The notes under the pieces were generated by a model. It was not told the DNA's origin. It ran no database searches and worked only from the letters and a program-made list of their open reading frames with translations. Below are positions 34,504-45,405 of a stretch of 64,000 nucleotides of DNA, one piece after another. Source of the DNA: Diaminobutyricimonas sp. LJ205 (GTDB lineage Bacteria; Actinomycetota; Actinomycetes; Actinomycetales; Microbacteriaceae); contig NZ_CP046619.1 of assembly GCF_009755725.1 (NCBI RefSeq), positions 2,356,001 through 2,420,000 on the forward strand. Direction: 5' to 3'. The position numbers and the translations under genes were made by a program. Each line of letters begins with the position of its first letter. Position 1 is the first letter of the stretch.

Positions 34504-35139
34504 ATGACGCTCAGTCGCTGGCAGCAACTGATCGAGTGGCCCATGGTCGCGGCTGCCGTGGTCTTCACGGCCCTGTACGCCTGGGTCGTGATCGCGAATC
34601 TGCAGCCTCCCGCCGATGCCATTCCGCGATTGATCCTCGCCATAATCTGGCTGATCTTCGCCGCGGAGTACATCGTGTGCATCGTGCTGGCCCGGCCCCG
34701 AGGTGAATGGTTTCGGACGCATCTGATGAATCTGGCCGCTGTCCTCGTGCCGATCCTGCGGCCGCTACTGCTGCTGCGGTTACTGCGGCTGATTCCATCA
34801 CTTCGCCCGGAAGTCGGGAGTGCCGTCCGGAGCCGGTTCGCGATCTATGCGGTGGCGACCTCGATCCTGCTGATGTTCATGGGAGCGCTGGCGGTGCTCG
34901 ACGCCGAGCAGAACGCGCCCACGGCCAATATCACCGGTTTTGGGGATGCCGCGTGGTGGGTCGCGGTCACGGTCGCCTCAGTCGGGTACGGCGACTACTA
35001 CCCGGTCACCGCCTCGGGCCGATGGGTGGCGGTGGGACTGATGCTCGGTGGCTTGGCACTGCTCGGCACCGTGGCCGCGACGCTTTCGTCGTGGTTGATC
35101 GACCGGGTGCGCAGCAGGCACGGCGGGACGGACCAATGA
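34504..35139 (+). CDS. Two-pore-domain type potassium channel protein
   Basis: A 211-residue voltage-gated-like ion channel. There are about five to six hydrophobic segments; an Arg-rich S4-like stretch (LLLLRLLRLIPSLRPEVG, about residue 78-95) precedes the pore. The pore loop contains the selectivity filter SVGYGDYYPVT (about residue 160) between S5 and S6. GYGD is the classic K+ filter. The C-terminus is short and lacks an RCK domain. It is probably a tetrameric K+ channel in the cytoplasmic membrane. The start ATG lies at 34504. Confidence 0.92.
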   Translation: MTLSRWQQLIEWPMVAAAVVFTALYAWVVIANLQPPADAIPRLILAIIWLIFAAEYIVCIVLARPRGEWFRTHLMNLAAVLVPILRPLLLLRLLRLIPSLRPEVGSAVRSRFAIYAVATSILLMFMGALAVLDAEQNAPTANITGFGDAAWWVAVTVASVGYGDYYPVTASGRWVAVGLMLGGLALLGTVAATLSSWLIDRVRSRHGGTDQ

Positions 35140-35183
35140 CAGAGACTAAGCGCGCGACGGGCGGACTTCGGCCGCTCGCCCGG

Positions 35184-36263
35184 CTACCAACCGCCGCGGG
35201 TCGGCGTGTGCCCCTCACGCGCGTCCTCGGGCATCGGCATCTCGGCGCGCAACCCGAGCAGTCGGATCGGCCGGTCGATCTCCCGCTTGTTTGCGAGTTC
35301 CAGGGCGCGGGCCAGCACGATCTCGCGGTCGAACACCGGCGGGATCTTCTTCGCGAAGGTCTTGGTGACGAATGGCGCGTACCGCACCTTGAGCGTCAGC
35401 CCGATGACCGGGCGGCCCTCGGCCTCCACGTCTTCGAGCACCCGGGCGACCAGTTCCCGCACCGCGTCCTCGACCTCCGCCGGCTCGGTGAGATCCCGCT
35501 GGAACGTAATCTCCCGGCTGTGGCCGCGGGCAACCCATGGGGTGTCGTCGACGACCCGGGCACCGTCGCCCCGGCCGAGCTGGGCGAACCACGGTCCCAT
35601 TCGCGGGCCGAACTCGGCCGCCAGGACGTCCGGCTCGGCGTAGGCAAGTTCGGTGACGGTGGTGATGCCGCGGTCTGCGAGACGACGCGAGATCTTTGGG
35701 CCCACTCCCCACAGGTCGATGGTCGGCCGGTCCCCCATCACCTGGAACCAGTTCTCGGCCGTGAGCCGGAAGACCCCGCGAGGCTTTCCGAATCCGGTGG
35801 CAACTTTCGCCCGGATGAGCGTGTCCCCGATGCCGACGCTGCAGTGCAACCGGGTCCGGTCGAGTACGGCGTGCTGCAATTGCCGGGCATACACTTCCGG
35901 ATCCTCGGTCTCGATGCCGACGAACGCCTCGTCCCAGCCGAGCACCTGCACGGTGGCTCCCGGTTGGGCGCGGAGTGTGGCCATCACCGCTTCGGATGCC
36001 GCAAGGTAGGTCTCCGCGTCGACGGGCAGGATCACGGCATCCGGAGCCTTGCGGGCGGCGATCCGCAACGGCATCCCGGACCCGACGCCGAACTCGCGTG
36101 CCTCATACGACGCTGTCGAGACCACCGCTCGCTCGGTGGGGTCGCCGCGTCCGCCGATGATCAACGGTTTGCCCGCGAGCTCGGGATGTCGCAGCACTTC
36201 GACGGCCGCGATGAACTGGTCGAGGTCAACGTGCAGCACCCACGGCGTTGGGAGGCTACTCAC
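35184..36263 (-). CDS. dinB: Y-family DNA polymerase IV, DinB2-like
   Basis: A 359-residue translesion polymerase. Palm motifs are HVDLDQFIAAVE (residues 11-22, first catalytic Asp13) and GWDEAFVG (Asp111, Glu112). The thumb HhH motif is WGVGPKISRRLADRGITTVTEL, split over residues ~195-215, and the little finger domain follows. The residue that in E. coli Pol IV is Phe13, the steric gate against ribonucleotides, is Ile18 here; mycobacterial DinB2, which has Leu there, readily uses ribonucleotides. The C-terminus ends soon after the little finger and no beta-clamp motif is obvious. Start is GTG 36263. Confidence 0.93.
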   Translation of the reverse strand: MSSLPTPWVLHVDLDQFIAAVEVLRHPELAGKPLIIGGRGDPTERAVVSTASYEAREFGVGSGMPLRIAARKAPDAVILPVDAETYLAASEAVMATLRAQPGATVQVLGWDEAFVGIETEDPEVYARQLQHAVLDRTRLHCSVGIGDTLIRAKVATGFGKPRGVFRLTAENWFQVMGDRPTIDLWGVGPKISRRLADRGITTVTELAYAEPDVLAAEFGPRMGPWFAQLGRGDGARVVDDTPWVARGHSREITFQRDLTEPAEVEDAVRELVARVLEDVEAEGRPVIGLTLKVRYAPFVTKTFAKKIPPVFDREIVLARALELANKREIDRPIRLLGLRAEMPMPEDAREGHTPTRGGW

Positions 36264-36284
36264 ACGAACAGTTTGCTGCCGGCC

Positions 36285-37001
36285 TCAGCGATTGCCCAGC
36301 GCCGCGACCGCAGACGGCTTGAAGCCCTTGACCACGAGCCAGACGCCCAGTGAGAACTCCCACGCCGCGAGCAACGCCGCGCCGATTCCTCCTAGCGGGT
36401 TCAGCGGCGTCCAGAGGCCGAACAATGAACCGGCGACGGATGCCACGAGCAGCGGTGCTCCGATGAATCCCAGCACGGGGAGCACTCGAGGCACCAACCG
36501 GGATTTGTACATCAGGGTTCCCAGGAGCAGGGCGTTCACCGCCGGCAGGAAACCCTGTCCGAGCAGCGTCGTCCAGGTGTGCAGAGCCAGCAGCGCCTGT
36601 CCGGTGACCAGCGCTTCTTCGCCCCAGCCCGCCTGCCGTACAGTCACAATCGCCATCAGGCTGACAACGCCCGCGAAGATCGCGGCGGCCTCCAGGACTC
36701 GGACGCCGACGAGACCCAGCGCGAGCCCTTCGTTCTGCCGCTTGACCACCCGGTACAGCGCGACGCCGGTACCGATGCAGGCGAGAGCAACGATGACCTC
36801 CAGAATGCCACCGAGGATGATCGGGGTATCGGGTCCCGCTCCTGCAATGAAGGTCGGGTCGTTCCGCACTTGCTCATAGAGGGCCAGGGTCGGGATGGAT
36901 ACGAACGTGATCAGGTAGAGCACGCCCGCGACAATCGCGGTCTTTCGTAGCGGATCCATCCGTCCACGACTCGTTGTCAGTGGTTTCGTCGTCGTACTCA
37001 T
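36285..37001 (-). CDS. DUF4386 family membrane protein
   Basis: A 238-residue membrane protein with about six hydrophobic segments. The opening RMDPLRKTAIVAGVLYLITFVSIP and the following region GAGPDTPIILGGILEVIVALAC are typical of DUF4386. Its function is unknown. The start ATG 37001 follows GGAGAGCGCC. It is directly upstream of dinB on the same strand with a 21-bp gap, so the two may be cotranscribed, though no functional tie is evident. Confidence 0.85.
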   Translation of the reverse strand: MSTTTKPLTTSRGRMDPLRKTAIVAGVLYLITFVSIPTLALYEQVRNDPTFIAGAGPDTPIILGGILEVIVALACIGTGVALYRVVKRQNEGLALGLVGVRVLEAAAIFAGVVSLMAIVTVRQAGWGEEALVTGQALLALHTWTTLLGQGFLPAVNALLLGTLMYKSRLVPRVLPVLGFIGAPLLVASVAGSLFGLWTPLNPLGGIGAALLAAWEFSLGVWLVVKGFKPSAVAALGNR

Positions 37002-37124
37002 GGCGCTCTCCTTCGTGGATTGTTTCCCGAACGTGCTCGGGACTAATCGGAAGGTAGGAGCAGACGTGATGAGCGCACATCACCACATGAGGTGATTGAG
37101 GTGGTGATCCTTCACAAGACGAAG

Positions 37125-37150
37125 TGGGCGGATGCCGTAGCATCCGCCCA
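37125..37150. terminator. Perfect 11-bp stem hairpin
   Basis: TGGGCGGATGC and GCATCCGCCCA flank a CGTA loop. It lies between the terminator of the alcohol dehydrogenase gene and the start of the DUF4386 gene, both on the minus strand, so it may act as a second terminator for read-through from the dehydrogenase gene. Confidence 0.55.
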
Positions 37151-37164
37151 ACTGTCTTGCGAAT

Positions 37165-37204
37165 AGGATGCCCAGCCTGCTGAATGCAGCTGGCTGGGCA
37201 TCCT
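37165..37204 (-). terminator. Strong 40-bp hairpin after the alcohol dehydrogenase gene
   Basis: Stem AGGATGCCCAGCC / GGCTGGGCATCCT continues, after one T-T mismatch, into GCTG / CAGC around an AATG loop. It begins 16 bp after the dehydrogenase stop on the minus strand and is the natural terminator of that gene. Confidence 0.7.
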
Positions 37205-37220
37205 GGTGGGCGAGCGGGTG

Positions 37221-38318
37221 TCAGTTCTCGAAGTCGGTGATCACGACGCGGATGACGGAGCTGTCCTTGAGTAGCTCGTACCCCTGCTGGACCTCGCTGA
37301 GCGGGATCTGCACGGAAACCAGCTCGTCAAGCTTGAAACGTCCGTCCATGTAGAGACGGGAGTACATGGGGATGTCACGCTTGATCGTCGACGCGCCCAT
37401 GTTCACACCCGAAATCGACTTGGAGAAGTTCTCCGCCTCGACGACCGGCAACGTCACGGCGCCGTCCGGGGACGCCCCAATCAGGTACAGGCCGCCACCG
37501 CTTCCGACCATAGCCAGCGAGTCCTGCAGGACAGCGGAGTGCCCGACGTAGTCGAAGACGTGCTGAGCGCCACCACCCGTGATCTCCTGGACCGCTTCGA
37601 CGGCGTTGGTGTTCCGGGAGTTGATGACGTGGGTTGCGCCGAACGACTTGGCGACCTCGAGCTTGGAGTCTTCGACATCCACCGCGATGATCGGGTTCGC
37701 GCCGGCGACCACTGCCCCACTGACACCGTTCAGTCCGACGCCGCCAGTGCCGACGACGACAACAGACTCGCCCTGACGGACGTTCGCACGGTTGAGGACT
37801 GCCCCGGCACCGGTGATCACGCCGCAACCGAGGAGGGCAGCTTGAGCCCACGGCATGTCCTTGGGGAGTTTGACCAGCTGGTTCTGGTGCACAAGCATCT
37901 GCTGGGCGAACCCGCCGAGCGCGAATCCCTGGAACAGCGGCTCGCCGCCCCGGGAGAGGCGCGGGCGCTGCCCTTCGCGGCGCGTGGTGGCCGCCGGGTT
38001 CTGGCAGATGTAGGAGCGCTCGGTCAGGCAGTGCACGCAGGACCCACAGGACTGGATTAGGGATCCAACAACGTGGTCCCCAACTTGAAAGTCGGTGACG
38101 TCAGGGCCCGTGGCGATAACCTCGCCGGCGGGTTCGTGCCCCAGAAGAGCAGGCAGCGGGTAGAGGCCTCCGAACGCGTGCTCCTGGATGGAGAGGTCCG
38201 AACGGCACAGGCCGCTGGCTTTGACCTGGATCAGCACCTCCGCTCCGATCGGTTCGTCGATGTCGATGTCCTCGAGAACGAACCCCATACCGGTCCCGTT
38301 GGTAACTGAAGCCTTCAC
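37221..38318 (-). CDS. Zinc-dependent alcohol dehydrogenase (MDR superfamily)
   Basis: A 365-residue medium-chain dehydrogenase. Catalytic zinc ligands are in GLCRSDLSI (Cys) and LLGHEPAGEV (His-Glu). The structural zinc lobe is SCGSCVHCLTERSYIC (four Cys), and the nucleotide site is VVGTGGVGLNGV (near residue 195). It should oxidise an alcohol with NAD or a bound cofactor; substrate unknown. GTG 38318 with AAGGAA upstream is chosen; the longer frame to 38414 reads through the operator region. By eye its third positions are less GC-rich than those of neighbours, which hints at later acquisition. A perfect 22-bp palindrome lies 51 bp upstream. Confidence 0.92.
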   Translation of the reverse strand: MKASVTNGTGMGFVLEDIDIDEPIGAEVLIQVKASGLCRSDLSIQEHAFGGLYPLPALLGHEPAGEVIATGPDVTDFQVGDHVVGSLIQSCGSCVHCLTERSYICQNPAATTRREGQRPRLSRGGEPLFQGFALGGFAQQMLVHQNQLVKLPKDMPWAQAALLGCGVITGAGAVLNRANVRQGESVVVVGTGGVGLNGVSGAVVAGANPIIAVDVEDSKLEVAKSFGATHVINSRNTNAVEAVQEITGGGAQHVFDYVGHSAVLQDSLAMVGSGGGLYLIGASPDGAVTLPVVEAENFSKSISGVNMGASTIKRDIPMYSRLYMDGRFKLDELVSVQIPLSEVQQGYELLKDSSVIRVVITDFEN

Positions 38319-38368
38319 AGTCGCATTCCTTTCCACCCTTCGTCGTCGGAAGGGAAGCTGCTTTTGAT

Positions 38369-38390
38369 TTATCCAACAGGTGTTGGATAA
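38369..38390. promoter_or_regulatory. Perfect 22-bp palindromic operator upstream of alcohol dehydrogenase
   Basis: Arms TTATCCAACA and TGTTGGATAA are exact reverse complements around GG. The site lies 51-72 bp upstream of the dehydrogenase start, in unusually AT-rich DNA. Such a perfect dyad is typical of a TetR-type repressor site, but no tetR gene is adjacent, so the regulator must be encoded elsewhere. Confidence 0.7.
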
Positions 38391-38543
38391 CCGAACTAGA
38401 TAAAGCATACGCAAGCATGCATCAGAGACCGCTGTGCGCAGCCGGAACGTTCCTCCAAGCCGTTCGTCGACACCACCCTGACTAGAGCGGCCCCTACAAG
38501 GCGGAGAACCAAACAGCTGTCGTCGTCGCTGGCTGTCGTTTGA

Positions 38544-40274
38544 CTACTCGACGAGCTTGCCGACCACTGACACCTCCTGGATCAGGTCGGCGATCTCCGC
38601 CGGGATCGGCGGAATCTGCTCACGCACGACACCGGTCTCGGGCGACCAGACGAGGTTCACCTGCAGCTCGGGGTCGATCTCCGGATAATCGCTGCGGTTG
38701 TGGGCTCCACGGGTCTCCCGCCGCTCGCGAGCCGCCTCAAGGGTGGCTCGAGCCGCGAGCGCAGCCGACTTCAGATCGAACGCGTGAGCCAGATCCTGGT
38801 AGCCCGCGACATCCGGGTGCACCCCGATGTCGGACATGCGAGCCTCGATCTTGTCGAGCTCGGCGAGGCCCTGAGTGAGGCCCTCCTCGTCGCGCACGAC
38901 GCCGGCGAACTCGGTCATGGTGTCACGGATGGCCCGCTGAAGGGCTCGCACATTCTCTTCGCCGGATGCCGCCAGCAGGGCTTCGATCTCACCGCGCGCT
39001 TCGGCGACGGCCTCGGCGGAGCGCACCTGGGCTGGCAGCGCAGTCGAGTAGGCGGCGGCCGCCTGTCCGACGATGCGACCGAAGACAAGCAGCTCGATGA
39101 GCGAGTTGCCGCCCAGACGGTTGGCGCCATGCAGGCCGCTGGACGCCTCGCCGATCGCGTACAGTCCGTCGACCTCGGTGCTGTGGTCCTCGGACCGGAC
39201 CCACACGCCGCCCATCGAGTAGTGCGCGGTGGGCGCGATCTCGATCGGCTGCTTCGTGATGTCGAGCATCTGCAGCTCGAGCATGGTCTGGTAGACGCGG
39301 GGCAGGCGGGTCATGATCGTCTCGCGCGGCAAGTGGGAGACGTCGAGCCACACACCGCCGTTGGGGGTGCCGCGGCCCTCCCTGATTTCGGTGTAGCAGG
39401 CCAGCGCCACCCGGTCGCGGGTGGAGAGCTCCAGGCGCTCGGGGTCGTAGTTGTGCATGAAGCGCTCGCCCAGGCCGTTGCGCAAGATGCCGCCCTCGCC
39501 GCGTGCCGCCTCACTGATCAGCGTGCCGGCCGCGTTCTCGGGTTCGATGATGCCCGAGGGATGGAACTGCACGAGCTCGGGATCCCGCAGTCGGGCTCCG
39601 GCCTCGACGGCCAGGCGGAACGAGTCACCGGTGTTCTCGTCGCGACGTGAGGAGGTGCGCCGCCAGATCCGGTTGTGGCCGCCGGCGGCGAGGATCACCG
39701 CATCGGCATGGATGAGGTACCGGGTGCCGTCATTCAGGTCGAAGCCGTAGGCGCCGAAGACGACGTTGTCGTTCACGAGGATGCGCGTGATGTAAACGCT
39801 GTCGAGGATCGGGATGTCGAGTTGGGTCGCCCGATTCACGAGCGTGCGCTGGATCTCGAGTCCTGTGTAGTCGCCCGCGAATGCCGTGCGGCGGTACTTG
39901 TGGGCACCGAAGAAGCGCAGCGAGATCCGGCCGTCGTCCTCGCGTGCGAACGGCATCCCGTAACGCTCGAGGTCCTCGATGCCTCGGCGGGCACCCTCGG
40001 TGACGATCTGAACCGTGTGCGGGTTGGCGAGGTAGTAGCTCTCCTTGATCGTGTCGGCGGCGTGCTGCTGCCAGCTGTCATCGGCGTCCATCGTGCCCAG
40101 CGCGGCGTTGATGCCGCCGGCCGCGAGGGAGGTGTGCGCGTCGTTCTTGGGACGTTTGCCGACCGCGACTACGTCGACTCCCGCTTCGGAGAGTTCGATC
40201 GCGGCACGGAGGCCCGACCCACCGGTGCCGATCACGAGGACTGACGTAGAGATCTGGCGTTCTGGAGCGCTCAT
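38544..40274 (-). CDS. SdhA/FrdA-family FAD-binding flavoprotein (fumarate reductase or L-aspartate oxidase-like)
   Basis: A 576-residue flavoprotein. The FAD-binding fold opens VLVIGTGGSGLRAAIELS. Substrate-site motifs are QFHPSGII (usual HPTG), SEAARGEGGILRNGLGERFM, APTAHYSMGGVWV and GANRLGGNSLIELLVFGR. The Arg and His residues of the dicarboxylate site are present. The HYSMGG form is closer to succinate dehydrogenase/fumarate reductase than to NadB. No iron-sulfur or membrane subunit gene is adjacent, and no nadA or nadC, so it may act as a stand-alone soluble oxidase or reductase. It is divergent from a LysR gene that probably controls it. Confidence 0.87.
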   Translation of the reverse strand: MSAPERQISTSVLVIGTGGSGLRAAIELSEAGVDVVAVGKRPKNDAHTSLAAGGINAALGTMDADDSWQQHAADTIKESYYLANPHTVQIVTEGARRGIEDLERYGMPFAREDDGRISLRFFGAHKYRRTAFAGDYTGLEIQRTLVNRATQLDIPILDSVYITRILVNDNVVFGAYGFDLNDGTRYLIHADAVILAAGGHNRIWRRTSSRRDENTGDSFRLAVEAGARLRDPELVQFHPSGIIEPENAAGTLISEAARGEGGILRNGLGERFMHNYDPERLELSTRDRVALACYTEIREGRGTPNGGVWLDVSHLPRETIMTRLPRVYQTMLELQMLDITKQPIEIAPTAHYSMGGVWVRSEDHSTEVDGLYAIGEASSGLHGANRLGGNSLIELLVFGRIVGQAAAAYSTALPAQVRSAEAVAEARGEIEALLAASGEENVRALQRAIRDTMTEFAGVVRDEEGLTQGLAELDKIEARMSDIGVHPDVAGYQDLAHAFDLKSAALAARATLEAARERRETRGAHNRSDYPEIDPELQVNLVWSPETGVVREQIPPIPAEIADLIQEVSVVGKLVE

Positions 40275-40296
40275 ATCTCAACGCTAGGCACTCGCT

Positions 40297-40310
40297 TTGG
40301 ATTACTCCAA
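40297..40310. promoter_or_regulatory. Candidate LysR-type binding dyad
   Basis: TTGGATTACTCCAA is an inverted repeat with perfect five-base arms and four central bases, in the 76-bp gap between the flavoprotein gene and the divergent LysR gene. LysR regulators commonly bind a T-N11-A dyad at this position to control both genes. Binding is inferred. Confidence 0.45.
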
Positions 40311-40350
40311 TGCATAATGCTGGTCGCCACGATGCGGATACAGTATCGAT

Positions 40351-42359
<2,009 letters not shown>

Positions 42360-42374
42360 TCAATCAGCGAATCG

Positions 42375-44534
42375 TTAGAGCATGCAGCTGACGCAGCCGT
42401 CGACCTCGGTGCCCTCGAGCGCCATCTGCCGCAGGCGGATGTAGTAGATCGTCTTGATGCCCTTGCGCCACGCGTAGATCTGCGCACGGTTGATGTCACG
42501 GGTGGTGGCGGTGTCCTTGAAGAACAGCGTCAGAGACAAGCCCTGGTCGACGTGCTGGGTGGCCGCCGCGTAGGTGTCGATGATCTTCTCGTAGCCGATC
42601 TCGTACGCGTCCTGGTAGTAGTCCAGGTTGTCGTTCGTCATGAACGGCGCCGGGTAGTAGACGCGGCCGATCTTGCCTTCCTTGCGGATCTCGATCTTCG
42701 ACGCGATCGGGTGGATCGACGAGGTCGAGTGGTTGATGTACGAGATCGAGCCGGTCGGCGGCACCGCCTGCAGGTTCTGGTTGTAGATGCCGTGCTTCTG
42801 GACGGATGCCTTCAGCTCGAGCCAGTCCTGCTGAGTGGGCAGCTGCACGGTCGAGTTCGCAAACAGTTCGCGAACGCGCTCGGTGGCCGGCTCCCAGACC
42901 TGCTCGGTGTACTTGTCGAAGAACTCACCCGACGCGTACTTCGAGTTCTCGAAGCCCTCGAAGGTCTTGCCGCGCTCGATCGAGATCTTGTTCGACGCCT
43001 TGATCGCGTTGTACACGACCGCGTAGAAGTACATGTTGGTGAAGTCGATGCCCTCTTCGGAGCCGTAGTAGATCCGCTCGCGCGCCAGGTAGCCGTGCAG
43101 GTTCATCTGGCCGAGGCCGATCGCGTGCGACTTGTCGTTGCCATCCGCGATCGAACGCACCGATTCGATGTAGCTCTGGTCGGACACCGAGGTAAGACCG
43201 CGGATCGCCGTCTCGACCGTCTGCGCGAAGTCCGGCGAGTCCATCGACAGCGCGATGTTCATCGAGCCGAGGTTGCAGGAGATGTCCTTGCCGATCTGGT
43301 CGTACGACAGGTCGGTGTTGTACGTGGTCGGGGTGTTGACCTGCAGGATCTCCGAGCACAGGTTGGACATGTTGATCCGGCCCTGGATCGGGTTCTCCTT
43401 GTTCACCGTGTCCTCGAACATGATGTACGGGTAGCCCGACTCGAACTGGATCTCGGCGAGGGTCTGGAAGAACTGACGCGCCTTGATCTTGGTCTTCTTG
43501 ATGCGCGCGTCATCGACCATCTCGTGGTACTTCTCGGTGATCGAGATGTCACCGAACGGCACTCCGTACACACGCTCGACGTCATACGGCGAGAACAGGT
43601 ACATGTCCTCGTCCTTCTTCGCGAGCTCGAAGGTGATGTCGGGGATGACCACGCCCAGCGACAGGGTCTTGATGCGGATCTTCTCGTCGGCGTTCTCACG
43701 CTTGGTGTCGAGGAAGCGCATGATGTCGGGGTGGTGCGCCTGCAGGTAGACCGCACCGGCACCCTGACGCGCGCCGAGCTGGTTGGCGTAGCTGAAGCTG
43801 TCTTCGAGCAGCTTCATGACCGGGATGATTCCGGATGACTGGTTCTCGATCTGCTTGATCGGTGCACCCGACTCGCGGATGTTCGACAGCGACAGGGCAA
43901 CGCCACCGCCGCGCTTCGACAGCTGCAGCGACGAGTTGATGCCGCGCGAGATCGACTCCATGTTGTCTTCGATACGCAGCAGGAAGCAGCTGACCAGTTC
44001 GCCACGCTGCGCCTTGCCCGAGTTCAGGAAGGTCGGCGTCGCCGGCTGGAAGCGACCGGCGATGATCTCCTCGACCAGGTTGGTGGCGAGCTTCTCGTCG
44101 CCAGCGGCGAGACCGAGAGCGGTCATCACGACGCGGTCTTCGAAGCGCTCGAGGTAACGCTTTCCATCGAAGGTCTTCAGCGTGTACGAGGTGTAGTACT
44201 TGAACGCGCCGAGGAAGGTCTGGAAGCGGAACTTCTTCGAGTACGCCAGAGCGTCGAGCTGCTCGATGAACTCGAAGGAGTACTGGTCGAGGACGGCCTT
44301 CTCGTAGTAGTCGTTCTCGACGAGGTAGTCGAGCTTCTCCTTGAGGGAGTGGAAGAACACCGTGTTCTGGTTGACATGCTGCAGGAAGTACTGCTTGGCC
44401 GCCTCGCGGTCCATGTCGAACTGGATCTTGCCGTCAGCGTCATAGAGATTGAGCATCGCGTTGAGGGCGTGATAGTCCAGCCCATCGAGCTTCGCCTGCG
44501 CGATTACCGGGAGGTCTGCGACTGCTGATTCCAA
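42375..44534 (-). CDS. nrdE: Class Ib ribonucleotide reductase alpha subunit NrdE
   Basis: A 719-residue catalytic subunit. Recognisable stretches are [21 protein letters not shown] with one active-site Cys, NLCSEIL with the central thiyl Cys, and the C-terminal GCVSCML pair that is re-reduced by NrdH. No N-terminal ATP cone is present, as expected of class Ib. Start is TTG 44534 with GGAAGA five bases upstream; it overlaps the end of nrdI by 31 bp, so translation of the two is linked. The enzyme makes deoxyribonucleoside diphosphates in the cytoplasm. Confidence 0.97.
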   Translation of the reverse strand: MESAVADLPVIAQAKLDGLDYHALNAMLNLYDADGKIQFDMDREAAKQYFLQHVNQNTVFFHSLKEKLDYLVENDYYEKAVLDQYSFEFIEQLDALAYSKKFRFQTFLGAFKYYTSYTLKTFDGKRYLERFEDRVVMTALGLAAGDEKLATNLVEEIIAGRFQPATPTFLNSGKAQRGELVSCFLLRIEDNMESISRGINSSLQLSKRGGGVALSLSNIRESGAPIKQIENQSSGIIPVMKLLEDSFSYANQLGARQGAGAVYLQAHHPDIMRFLDTKRENADEKIRIKTLSLGVVIPDITFELAKKDEDMYLFSPYDVERVYGVPFGDISITEKYHEMVDDARIKKTKIKARQFFQTLAEIQFESGYPYIMFEDTVNKENPIQGRINMSNLCSEILQVNTPTTYNTDLSYDQIGKDISCNLGSMNIALSMDSPDFAQTVETAIRGLTSVSDQSYIESVRSIADGNDKSHAIGLGQMNLHGYLARERIYYGSEEGIDFTNMYFYAVVYNAIKASNKISIERGKTFEGFENSKYASGEFFDKYTEQVWEPATERVRELFANSTVQLPTQQDWLELKASVQKHGIYNQNLQAVPPTGSISYINHSTSSIHPIASKIEIRKEGKIGRVYYPAPFMTNDNLDYYQDAYEIGYEKIIDTYAAATQHVDQGLSLTLFFKDTATTRDINRAQIYAWRKGIKTIYYIRLRQMALEGTEVDGCVSCML

Positions 44535-44920
44535 AATTCTTCCAATCCTGAAGTGACTGCCCGGGTGTCATCCGGTGTGCCGAAAAGTTCGAAACGGTAT
44601 AGCAACGGCACCTTGCACTTGGCGGCGACAATGTCGCCGGCAAGGCAATACGCGGTGCCGAAGTTGGTGTTACCCGCGGCGATCACGCCGCGCACCAGTG
44701 ACCTGTTCTTCTCGTCGTTGAGAAACTTGATCACTTGCTTGGGCACCGCACCCTTGCCGTTTCCGCCACCGTAGGTGGGGAGAACAAGAACGTAGGGTTC
44801 GGTGACCCGGATCGTGTCGTCGCCAGTCTTCAGCGGAAGGCGGGTTGCCTTCCGGCCCAGGCTCTTGACGAAACGATCGGTGTTGCCGGAGACGCTGGAG
44901 AAATAGACCAGCTGGCTCAT
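44504..44920 (-). CDS. nrdI: Flavodoxin-like NrdI
   Basis: A 138-residue flavodoxin-like protein that supplies the oxidant for assembling the Mn(III)2-tyrosyl radical cofactor of NrdF. FMN-site motifs are [15 protein letters not shown] at the start, [16 protein letters not shown] in the middle and [18 protein letters not shown] 44920 gives the family-typical N-terminus MSQLVYFSS; another ATG lies one codon upstream at 44923. Third-from-last gene of the operon, 25 bp after nrdH. Confidence 0.96.
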   Translation of the reverse strand: MSQLVYFSSVSGNTDRFVKSLGRKATRLPLKTGDDTIRVTEPYVLVLPTYGGGNGKGAVPKQVIKFLNDEKNRSLVRGVIAAGNTNFGTAYCLAGDIVAAKCKVPLLYRFELFGTPDDTRAVTSGLEEFWNQQSQTSR

Positions 44921-44945
44921 CATTGCCTCGCTCGGGCTCCCTCGA

Positions 44946-45179
44946 TCAGGACAGGCGCGTGGCGAGCTCGTTGATCTTGTCGGGACGGAATCCCGACCAG
45001 TGGTCGTCGTCGGTGATGACAACGGGAGCCTGCATGTAGCCAAGCGACTTGACCGCTTCGAGCGCCTGCTCGTCGGTCGAAACATCGAGCACTTCGTACT
45101 CGATTCCCTTGCTGTCAAGCGCGCGGTACGTGGCCGTGCACTGTACGCACGACGGCTTGGTGTAAACGGTGATTGCCAT
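44946..45179 (-). CDS. nrdH: Glutaredoxin-like NrdH
   Basis: A 77-residue thioredoxin-fold electron donor for NrdE. The redox motif is [14 protein letters not shown] (CVQC, residues 11-14), followed by the NrdH signature [23 protein letters not shown] 45179 follows GGGGAGGATTTGG. First gene of the operon; the upstream region holds two NrdR-type boxes and DnaA-like boxes. Reduced in turn by thioredoxin reductase. Confidence 0.97.
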   Translation of the reverse strand: MAITVYTKPSCVQCTATYRALDSKGIEYEVLDVSTDEQALEAVKSLGYMQAPVVITDDDHWSGFRPDKINELATRLS

Positions 45180-45232
45180 CCCAAATCCTCCCCAAAACTG
45201 CGACCTGTGATTCTGTGGTCTGCGTTGATTCG

Positions 45233-45248
45233 ATACTACATCTAGTGG
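45233..45248. promoter_or_regulatory. NrdR box 1 upstream of nrdH
   Basis: ATACTACATCTAGTGG resembles the palindromic NrdR box (ACACTATATATAGTGT-like). It starts 54 bp upstream of the nrdH start and 31 bp from the second box, three helical turns, the spacing typical of tandem NrdR sites. NrdR represses ribonucleotide reductase genes in response to dATP. Confidence 0.75.
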
Positions 45249-45263
45249 CTGACATTTAATCCG

Positions 45264-45279
45264 GCACTAGATGAAGTAA
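45264..45279. promoter_or_regulatory. NrdR box 2 upstream of nrdH
   Basis: GCACTAGATGAAGTAA matches the reverse complement pattern of box 1 (CACTAGATG shared) and lies 31 bp from it. The two together form a standard NrdR operator. Confidence 0.75.
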
Positions 45280-45293
45280 TTACAGGCGTGTCA

Positions 45294-45326
45294 TTATTCA
45301 CAGGTTGTCCACATGGTTGTGAACAG
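45294..45326. promoter_or_regulatory. Cluster of DnaA-like boxes upstream of nrdHIEF
   Basis: TTGTCCACA (45305-45313) equals the actinobacterial DnaA box. TTATTCACA (45294-45302) differs from the E. coli consensus TTATCCACA by one base. CTGTTCACA on the minus strand (45318-45326) is a weaker match. The 350-bp gap 45180-45530 thus holds, in order, the nrdH leader, two NrdR boxes, this cluster, and 34-bp direct repeats. Confidence 0.5.
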
Positions 45327-45405
45327 ATTCCGGCCGTTTTCCGCAGGTTTCTCCCCCGAAATACTCACAACCACCACTGACATTTAACGCAGGATTCAAC
45401 ATCGC

